Source: Herbaspirillum sp. RTI4
Lineage (GTDB): Bacteria; Pseudomonadota; Gammaproteobacteria; Burkholderiales; Burkholderiaceae_D
Reading direction: 5' to 3'
Length of the DNA stretch: 64,000 nucleotides
Assembly: GCF_034313965.1 (NCBI RefSeq)
Contig: NZ_JAVIWQ010000002.1
Location: forward strand, 806,001 to 870,000
Part shown: positions 56,693 through 64,000 of the stretch, piece after piece
Layout of the letters: each line of letters opens with the position of its first letter
Position numbering within the stretch: position 1 is the stretch's first letter
Notes under the pieces: generated by a model
The model's database searches: none
What the model was told of the DNA's origin: nothing
The model's input: the letters and a program-made list of their open reading frames with translations, nothing else
Made by a program: the position numbers and the translations under genes

Positions 56693-57682
56693 TCAGTGAT
56701 TGCGGTCGACCGCAAACGTGGCCAGATCCAGCAGCGCTTGCTTATAGATGCTCTCAGGCATCGCTTCCAGGGCTGCGCTGGCACGTTGTCCGGCCGTGAC
56801 CGCGTTTTTGCGGGCGTAATCCAGTGCGCCCGACTCCGTGATGGCCGCCAGTATTTCTGCAAAATGTTGCTGATCGCCATTTTCGATGCAGGAGCGTACC
56901 AGCGCTTGTTGCTTTGCGTTGCCGTGTTCCATCAAATAGATCAGCGGCAGGGTGGTTTTCCCTTCGCGCAAGTCGTCGCCGACGTTTTTGCCGATATCGG
57001 CGGCGTTGCCGGAGTAGTCGAGTACATCGTCGATCAGCTGGAACGAGGTGCCCAGCGAGCGGCCGTATTCGCCGGCGGCTTCGATGGCGGCTTCGTCTGC
57101 GCCGGCAATGAGTGCGCCCAGTTGGGCGGCGGCTTCAAATAATTTGGCGGTTTTGGAGCGGATGACTTGCAGGTAATCGGCTTCGGTCACGTCAGGGTTG
57201 TGCATGTTCAGCAATTGCAGGACTTCGCCTTCGGCGATGACGTTGGTGGCGTCGGCGACGATCTGCATCACGCGGGCGTCGCCGACCTTGACCATCATCT
57301 GAAATGCTCTGCTGTAAAGGAAGTCTCCGACCAGAACCGACGCTGCGTTGCCGAACAAGGCATTGGCGGTGGGCTTGCCGCGGCGTAGCGAGGATTCATC
57401 GACGACATCGTCGTGCAGCAGCGTGGCGGTGTGGATGAATTCGATGACGGCGGCCAGGCTGTGGTGCGCTTCGCCCCGATAGCCATGGGCATTGGCGATC
57501 AGGAGTACCAGTATTGGACGAATCCGTTTGCCGCCGGCACCGATGATATATTCGGCGACCTGATTAACCAGCGGCACTTCAGAGTGCAGCTGACGGCGGA
57601 TAACGGCATTGACTGCCTGCATGTCGCCGGCGATGGTGTCGGCGAGGTTATTCTGGGATGGGGCGTGGATGGCTGCGGACAA
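56693..57682 (-). CDS. ispB: Octaprenyl diphosphate synthase (polyprenyl synthetase)
   Basis: A 329-residue trans-prenyltransferase making the ubiquinone side chain. The first Asp-rich motif is LLHDDVVDESSLRRGK (DDVVD at 91-95), the second LIDDVLDYSG. GGKRIRPILVLL is also conserved. The apparent start is TTG at 57682; an ATG at 57622 would remove 20 residues but keep the core. Divergent from rplU, the common arrangement. Confidence 0.93.
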   Translation of the reverse strand: MSAAIHAPSQNNLADTIAGDMQAVNAVIRRQLHSEVPLVNQVAEYIIGAGGKRIRPILVLLIANAHGYRGEAHHSLAAVIEFIHTATLLHDDVVDESSLRRGKPTANALFGNAASVLVGDFLYSRAFQMMVKVGDARVMQIVADATNVIAEGEVLQLLNMHNPDVTEADYLQVIRSKTAKLFEAAAQLGALIAGADEAAIEAAGEYGRSLGTSFQLIDDVLDYSGNAADIGKNVGDDLREGKTTLPLIYLMEHGNAKQQALVRSCIENGDQQHFAEILAAITESGALDYARKNAVTAGQRASAALEAMPESIYKQALLDLATFAVDRNH

Positions 57683-57824
57683 GGCGAAACCTGTTAAGAG
57701 GCATGAAGTGGCGTGATTATACGATGAGCAGCAACAGCGGGGGCCGGAGCGACGTTATTCCTCCGGCGACGGAGCATTAATTCGCCTGAGAAAATGTGTT
57801 GTTTTTGCTGCTTGTCAAGAGTTT

Positions 57825-57853
57825 TTGACGGATGCGCTAAGTCTATGTATAAT
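57825..57853 (+). promoter_or_regulatory. rplU promoter
   Basis: TTGACG (57825-57830), a 17-bp spacer and a perfect TATAAT (57848-57853) form a near-consensus sigma-70 promoter. This would give a leader of about 120 bases before rplU, as suits a highly expressed ribosomal operon. Confidence 0.88.
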
Positions 57854-57981
57854 TAGAGGTTTTCCCGATTCAAAAGACGCAGTTCGCATGGCTGGTTCTC
57901 CTGCCGATGCGGCGTAGTGCAGTGTTTTGTTACGTCTCGGTGAAGAAAATGTTCTTTAATTTTCATTCGATGAGGTTCCCC

Positions 57982-58293
57982 ATGTACGCGGTCATAAAAA
58001 CCGGTGGCAAACAGTATAAAGTTGTCGCTGGTGAAAAACTTAAAGTAGAACAGATACCGGCAGACATAGGCTCCGAAATCACTTTGGATCAGGTGCTCGC
58101 TGTGGGCGCTGGTGAAACCGTGAAATTCGGTGCGCCGTTGGTCGAGGGTGCAACGGTGCTAGCTACAGTTGTAGCGCAAGGTCGCCACGATAAAGTCAAG
58201 ATCTTCAAAATGCGTCGTCGTAAGCATTATCAGAAGCGTCAAGGCCATCGTCAAAACTATACCGAATTGCAAATCGTCTCGATCAACGCCTAA
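57982..58293 (+). CDS. rplU: 50S ribosomal protein L21
   Basis: A 103-residue large-subunit protein. [23 protein letters not shown] opens it, and [24 protein letters not shown] is the L21 signature. The start at 57982 follows GAGG; the frame upstream to 57907 is not used. Cotranscribed with rpmA. Confidence 0.97.
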   Translation: MYAVIKTGGKQYKVVAGEKLKVEQIPADIGSEITLDQVLAVGAGETVKFGAPLVEGATVLATVVAQGRHDKVKIFKMRRRKHYQKRQGHRQNYTELQIVSINA

Positions 58294-58346
58294 TCGGTTT
58301 CCGATATAGCGTTCTGGTCAGCAAAACAGATACCAAGGAGTTCTAA

Positions 58347-58604
58347 GTGGCACATAAAAAAGGCGGCGGCACTACGCGCAACGGCCGTGACTCAGAGTCA
58401 AAACGACTCGGCGTCAAGGTCTATGGTGGCCAGGCAATCAATGCCGGCGGCATCATCATCCGTCAACGGGGCACTAAAGTGCATCCAGGCGAAAACGTCG
58501 GTATGGGCAAGGATCACACCCTGTTCGCACTGACACCAGGCAAGGTGCAGTTTGTTGTCAAGGGTCTCAAGCAACGTCAGTTCGTGACGGTGGTTGCAGC
58601 CTGA
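58347..58604 (+). CDS. rpmA: 50S ribosomal protein L27
   Basis: 85 residues; [18 protein letters not shown] and [20 protein letters not shown] are diagnostic. The N-terminus reaches the peptidyl transferase centre. The start codon is GTG at 58347, after AAGGAG. Followed by paired hairpins that end the operon or attenuate it before obg. Confidence 0.97.
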   Translation: MAHKKGGGTTRNGRDSESKRLGVKVYGGQAINAGGIIIRQRGTKVHPGENVGMGKDHTLFALTPGKVQFVVKGLKQRQFVTVVAA

Positions 58605-58621
58605 TAACACGGCTCAGCACG

Positions 58622-59918
<1,297 letters not shown>

Positions 59919-59924
59919 GCAAAC

Positions 59925-59958
59925 AGACCTCCCGGCGGCATTCGTCAGGAGGTCTTTC
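59925..59958 (+). terminator. Weak terminator after obg
   Basis: AGACCTCC / GGAGGTCT, an 8-bp stem with a 15-base loop, ends in only three T residues. May give partial termination before proB. Confidence 0.5.
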
Positions 59959-60056
59959 CACGATGCAGGTTCCATTTCGCTGGCGGACATGTCCGTCGGC
60001 CACCATTGAGCGTCTCTGCACGTATCGCCAGCAATCTAGAAGTCTGGATAAAACCC

Positions 60057-61190
60057 ATGCAATCCGTCATTCAAAACGCCAAACGCATTATCGTCAAAGT
60101 CGGGTCCTCGTTGGTGACCAACGATGGCAAGGGACTCGATAGCGCGGCGATTGCCAATTGGGCGCAACAGATCGCTCAGTTGCGCGGACTCGGCAAGGAA
60201 GTCGTACTGGTCAGTTCCGGTGCGATCGCCGAGGGCATGCAGCGTCTCGGTTTTGAAAGGCGGCCGACCGGTGTGCATGAGTTGCAGGCCTGCGCCGCCG
60301 TCGGCCAGATGGGCTTGGCGCAAATTTACGAAACCAGCTTCCGCAGCCATCAGCTGCATACGGCGCAAGTCTTGCTGACGCACGCGGATCTGGCCGACCG
60401 AGAGCGCTATCTGAACGCACGTTCAACCTTGTTTACTCTGCTGCGCTTTGGCGTGGTACCGATCATCAACGAAAACGATACGGTGGTCACCGATGAAATC
60501 AAATTCGGCGACAACGATACCCTCGGTGCGTTGGTGGCCAATCTGATCGAGGCGGACGTCCTGGTCATTCTGACCGATCAACGCGGCTTGTTTACGGCGG
60601 ACCCGCGCAAGGACCCCGCGGCCCGATTTGTGGATGAAGCTGTCGCTGGTGATGTGGCGCTGGAAGCGATGGCGGGCGGTGCCGGCTCCAGCCTTGGACG
60701 CGGCGGCATGCTGACCAAAATTCTGGCGGCCAAGCGCGCTGCCGCCTCGGGTGCGCATACGGTGATTGCCTGGGGCCGGGAAGAACAAGTGCTGACACGA
60801 CTGGCAAACGGAGAGGCCATCGGTACCCATCTGATTGCCCAGACCCCGCAATTGACGGCCCGCAAGCAATGGATGGCCGACCACTTGCAAACTGCCGGCA
60901 GCGTCATGCTGGACGCGGGGGCAGTGCAAAAACTGAGTGCAGAAGGAAAGTCGCTGTTGCCGATTGGCGTGACGGAAGTGATAGGACAGTTCGGACGTGG
61001 CGACGTGATTACTTGTGTCGATGCGGCTGGCAGAGCCGTTGCGCGGGGTATCAGCAATTACGCCAGTGGCGACGCGCGCCGCATCATGCGTCATTCTTCG
61101 GCAGATATCCTGTCCATCCTCGGTTTTGTTGAGGAAGTCGAATTGATACATCGTGACAATATGGTGTTGTTACAGGGCGGCGCTGAATAA
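60057..61190 (+). CDS. proB: Glutamate 5-kinase
   Basis: A 377-residue enzyme for the first step of proline synthesis. The amino-acid kinase domain (about 1-260) has [31 protein letters not shown] and [20 protein letters not shown]-terminal PUA domain starts near [12 protein letters not shown]. The ATG at 60057 is preferred over an upstream TTG at 60006. Confidence 0.95.
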   Translation: MQSVIQNAKRIIVKVGSSLVTNDGKGLDSAAIANWAQQIAQLRGLGKEVVLVSSGAIAEGMQRLGFERRPTGVHELQACAAVGQMGLAQIYETSFRSHQLHTAQVLLTHADLADRERYLNARSTLFTLLRFGVVPIINENDTVVTDEIKFGDNDTLGALVANLIEADVLVILTDQRGLFTADPRKDPAARFVDEAVAGDVALEAMAGGAGSSLGRGGMLTKILAAKRAAASGAHTVIAWGREEQVLTRLANGEAIGTHLIAQTPQLTARKQWMADHLQTAGSVMLDAGAVQKLSAEGKSLLPIGVTEVIGQFGRGDVITCVDAAGRAVARGISNYASGDARRIMRHSSADILSILGFVEEVELIHRDNMVLLQGGAE

Positions 61191-61303
61191 GCGACCGCGT
61201 GGGGTAAGCGGAGGGTATCAATCTTGCTCTACACAAACAGGCGTGTTCTCATTTCTGAGACTGCCCCTCCCGTCCCGCCTCCCCAGAAGCTATTTATCCC
61301 GAT

Positions 61304-61918
61304 TCAACGACCCTTGGCGTTGCCGCTGGAGTTCATCGGTTGATGATTGCGAAAGCGCAGAACAATCGTTTCCAGGTCGCCGGCAATGGTTGTGCCGTCG
61401 CAAAAATATTCTTTGAATAGCACGGCATCCTGACGATTGGCGCCGGCATTGGAGATGACTTTCCATTTGTCCTGACGCGCACGCGACCAGGCTCCATCAC
61501 TGCGTCCGAATGCGTAGGATTTGCTTTCGTACGTTGCGCAACGAATCCCGTTGTAGCTGACATTGACAGCGCCGCCCTGGGTTTTGACGACCATCGTATA
61601 GCGGATCACGCCATCGGTGCCGATGCTGATCGATTTGGCATCGACCGCCGATTGTCCCGTTGCTCTGGGGTCGACATAAAAAGAAGCCAGATCAGACTCT
61701 TGCGGAGCAGGTGGCAATTGCAGACTGATTTCTTGCCATGACTTGCTTGAATCGTCGAAATCTTCATCCAAATTGCCGGGTAGTCCTGTCAAAGAACCCG
61801 CGGCGAACGCGCCGGAGCTGCATAACAATCCTGTTGCCAGGATCATGCGGAGTACTTGCGGCAAGGAGCAGGGCAGTGCGCGTGCAGAATGGCTGGCGTC
61901 AGATTTCAATGGAGGCAT
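61304..61918 (-). CDS. CNP1-like family secreted protein
   Basis: About 204 residues with a hydrophobic signal-like segment (RMILATGLLCSSGAFAAG) and a mature part that matches the CNP1-like pattern: DEDFDDSSKSWQE, YVDPRATGQSAVDAKSISIGTDGVIRYTMVV in outline, and VSYNGIRCATYESK with conserved cysteines. Role unknown; likely periplasmic. The start is uncertain: ATG at 61918 avoids the rppH overlap, 61846 gives a shorter signal peptide, 61969 a longer form. Beside rppH in other Burkholderiales too. Confidence 0.82.
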   Translation of the reverse strand: MPPLKSDASHSARALPCSLPQVLRMILATGLLCSSGAFAAGSLTGLPGNLDEDFDDSSKSWQEISLQLPPAPQESDLASFYVDPRATGQSAVDAKSISIGTDGVIRYTMVVKTQGGAVNVSYNGIRCATYESKSYAFGRSDGAWSRARQDKWKVISNAGANRQDAVLFKEYFCDGTTIAGDLETIVLRFRNHQPMNSSGNAKGR

Positions 61919-61920
61919 AG

Positions 61921-62496
61921 TCAATTGTCGGGGAGTGAGGGGGGCGCGACAGGCGTCGCAGGTTCGCATGTTTTCGCTGCGTCGCTAGTCGCGCAGGGCG
62001 ACTCGGGACGTAATGCGCCGGCGGGACGCGTCATGAATCGTGACAGTTCTTGCAATGCTTGCTGGTAGACGTCGCGCTTGAATTCAATGACGACATCGAG
62101 CGGCACCCAGTAATCGTGCCAGCGCCAGGCATCAAACTCAGGATGGGCCGTCAGACGCAGATTGACATCGCAGTCGCGGCCGACCATGCGCAGCAGAAAC
62201 CAGATTTGTTTCTGACCGCGATAATGGCCGCGCACTTCGCGCTTGATGAAATGGTCGGGAACCTCGTAGCGCAACCAGTCGCGGGTACGACCGATTATTT
62301 TCACGTGTTCGGCCCTCAGGCCGATTTCCTCTTCGAGTTCGCGAAACATCGCTTGCTCCGGAGTTTCGCCGTATTTGATCCCACCCTGAGGAAACTGCCA
62401 GGAATGCTCGCGCACCCGCTTGCCCCACCACACCTCATTTTGCGCGTTCAGCAGAATGATGCCGACGTTCGGGCGAAAGCCTTCTCGATCCAGCAT
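61921..62496 (-). CDS. rppH: RNA pyrophosphohydrolase RppH
   Basis: A 191-residue Nudix enzyme that removes pyrophosphate from mRNA 5' ends and triggers decay. [17 protein letters not shown] opens it; the Nudix box is [47 protein letters not shown] follows. The C-terminal 35 residues are a Pro/Ala/Ser tail. The start at 62496 follows GAGG. Divergent from proS. Confidence 0.94.
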   Translation of the reverse strand: MLDREGFRPNVGIILLNAQNEVWWGKRVREHSWQFPQGGIKYGETPEQAMFRELEEEIGLRAEHVKIIGRTRDWLRYEVPDHFIKREVRGHYRGQKQIWFLLRMVGRDCDVNLRLTAHPEFDAWRWHDYWVPLDVVIEFKRDVYQQALQELSRFMTRPAGALRPESPCATSDAAKTCEPATPVAPPSLPDN

Positions 62497-62718
62497 GACT
62501 AACCTCGATACTTTCTGCGGCCAAACGTACTCAATTGCGCAATCAGTCGTGTGCGGCTCTGTCATTGGCTGCGCGCGTCACACTCCATTAGTGCGGGTGT
62601 TTGGCGGACAGACGGGCGAAACATGAATCGATTGTGCAAAGAGTGGGCGCATCGGCCAACTAATCCTTTAAAATTGCACTGATTATAACCCCCCCTCTTT
62701 TAAAAAGAACCGATCGTC

Positions 62719-64000
62719 ATGCGCGCCTCCCGATTTTTTATTTCCACCCAAAAAGAAGCTCCTGCCGATGCTGAAATCGTCAGTCACAAACTGATGATGC
62801 GCGCCGGCATGATCAAACGTCTGGGTTCCGGCATTTACACTTACATGCCCATGGGTTTGCGCGTTATCCGCAAGGTCGAAGCCATTGTCCGCGAGGAAAT
62901 GAATCGCGCCGGGGCGGTTGAATTACTCATGCCGCTGGTGCAGCCGGCCGAACTCTGGCAGGAAACCGGCCGCTGGGACAAAATGGGCGCCGAACTGATG
63001 CGTGTGAAGGACCGGCATGGCCGGGAATTCGCCATCCAGCCGACGTCGGAAGAAGTCGTGACTGACATGGCGCGCAGCGAATTGCGCAGCTACAAGCAAC
63101 TCCCCGTCAATTTTTATCACATCCAAACCAAATTCCGCGACGAGCGACGGCCGCGTTTCGGTCTCATGCGCGGACGTGAATTCACGATGAAGGACGCGTA
63201 CTCGTTCGATCGCGACGCAGAGGGCCTCCAGCGCTCGTATCAAATCATGTACGACACCTATACGCGCATCTTCACCCGCTTCGGTTTGCAATTCCGTGCA
63301 GTGGCGGCCGATAACGGTGCCATTGGCGGTTCCGGCTCCCACGAATTCCATGTGATTGCGGCCACCGGCGAAGACGCATTGGTATATTGCCCTACCTCCG
63401 ACTACGCGGCCAATATGGAAGCGGCAGAAGCATTGGCGATCAGTGCCACACGCCCGGCAGCCAGTGAAGCAATGGTGAAATTGGCCACGCCCGGTAAATC
63501 GAAATGCGAGGCCGTCGCGGAAATGCTCAACGTGCCGCTGGATCGCACCATTAAATCCATCGTGCTGGCGGTCGATGCCAATCCCGATGCAAAATCGGGG
63601 ACCGCCGATGCCGCCAAGCAAATTTTCCTGCTGTTGTTGCGCGGCGATCATCACATGAACGAAGTCAAAGTCAGCAAAATCGCCGGCATTGCCGGATACC
63701 GGTTTGCCAGCGAAGACGAAATTGTCGAGTATTTCGGCACGCCGCCCGGCTACCTGGGGCCGGTGGCAACCCTCAAGCCAGTACGGGTTGTGGCCGATCG
63801 CACCGTCGCCAACATGAGCGATTTCATCTGCGGCGCGAATGCAGAAGATTTCCATTACACCGGCGTTAACTGGGGCCGCGATTTGCCAGAACCGGAAGTC
63901 GCCGATTTGCGCGATGTGGTCGAAGGCGACGCCTCGCCGGATGGCAAGGGCGTGCTGGCGATTCAGCGCGGCATCGAAATAGGGCATGTCTTTCAACTGG
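62719..64000 (+). CDS. proS: Prolyl-tRNA synthetase (5' part; runs off the window)
   Basis: The first 427 codons of a class II synthetase of the bacterial type. [20 protein letters not shown] begins it. Motif 1 lies near [22 protein letters not shown] and motif 2 near [26 protein letters not shown]. An INS editing domain starts around 225 ([21 protein letters not shown]), which hydrolyses Ala-tRNA(Pro). The gene is open to the end of the window and incomplete. Confidence 0.96.
   Translation, partial: MRASRFFISTQKEAPADAEIVSHKLMMRAGMIKRLGSGIYTYMPMGLRVIRKVEAIVREEMNRAGAVELLMPLVQPAELWQETGRWDKMGAELMRVKDRHGREFAIQPTSEEVVTDMARSELRSYKQLPVNFYHIQTKFRDERRPRFGLMRGREFTMKDAYSFDRDAEGLQRSYQIMYDTYTRIFTRFGLQFRAVAADNGAIGGSGSHEFHVIAATGEDALVYCPTSDYAANMEAAEALAISATRPAASEAMVKLATPGKSKCEAVAEMLNVPLDRTIKSIVLAVDANPDAKSGTADAAKQIFLLLLRGDHHMNEVKVSKIAGIAGYRFASEDEIVEYFGTPPGYLGPVATLKPVRVVADRTVANMSDFICGANAEDFHYTGVNWGRDLPEPEVADLRDVVEGDASPDGKGVLAIQRGIEIGHVFQL

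Overview
The window is an ordinary-looking stretch of chromosome from a betaproteobacterium. Gene order and protein sequences point to Burkholderiales, most likely an Oxalobacteraceae (Herminiimonas/Janthinobacterium-like) member. The main support is the dcw cluster followed by lpxC, a DUF721 gene, an M23 peptidase, secA and argJ, the coaE-zapD-yacG block beside pilBCD, and the block rplU-rpmA-obg-proB with a CNP1-like gene, rppH and proS. The family-level assignment is inference. No prophage, insertion sequence, CRISPR array, tRNA or rRNA was recognised.

Region 1 (1-17.1 kb) is a patchwork of small transcription units. It holds dbpA; a Cache-domain chemotaxis receptor; cbpA-cbpM; a sulfate uptake operon sbp-cysT-cysW without cysA; an AEC transporter; penicillin-binding protein 1A; a small protein whose start is separated from its body by an A8 tract; a siderophore-interacting flavoprotein divergent from a MarR regulator; DUF3820 and GIY-YIG-like small proteins; an EamA transporter; a small secreted protein; and dadA. 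The RNase P RNA gene (about 17.22-17.55 kb) and an HIBCH-like hydrolase follow.

Region 2 (19.1-39.2 kb) is a complete division and cell wall cluster on the + strand: mraZ-rsmH-ftsL-ftsI-murE-murF-mraY-murD-ftsW-murG-murC-ddl-ftsQ-ftsA-ftsZ, then a peroxiredoxin gene and lpxC. Most neighbours overlap by 1-4 bases, which suggests translational coupling. The genes make UDP-MurNAc-pentapeptide (MurC-F, Ddl) and lipid I and II (MraY, MurG), and supply the divisome (FtsLIWQAZ). The mraZ promoter carries four GTG motifs spaced exactly 10 bp apart over its -10 and start region, a probable MraZ autoregulatory site. MurD carries an unusual acidic Glu-Pro-rich insert. The ftsA-ftsZ gap holds three phased TTTCGTAT motifs and a long hairpin. 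A 0.6 kb array of four palindromic repeats separates ftsZ from the peroxiredoxin gene, and a diverged single copy appears to lie at 52.6 kb.

Region 3 (39.3-54.1 kb) continues with DUF721, an M23 peptidase, secA, sugE, argJ, a DUF815 ATPase and mutT on the + strand (DUF721 is on the -). These converge on a minus-strand series: a CorC-like transporter, pilB-pilC-pilD, coaE, zapD and yacG.

Region 4 (54.2-64 kb) has a carbonic anhydrase-SulP operon, ispB divergent from rplU-rpmA (with a near-consensus promoter), obg, proB, a CNP1-like secreted protein gene, rppH, and the 5' part of proS running off the window. I found no clear novel multi-gene system. The items most worth a second look are the palindromic repeat family, the MurD insert, the A8 frame problem in the small gene at 12 kb, and the ftsZ leader.
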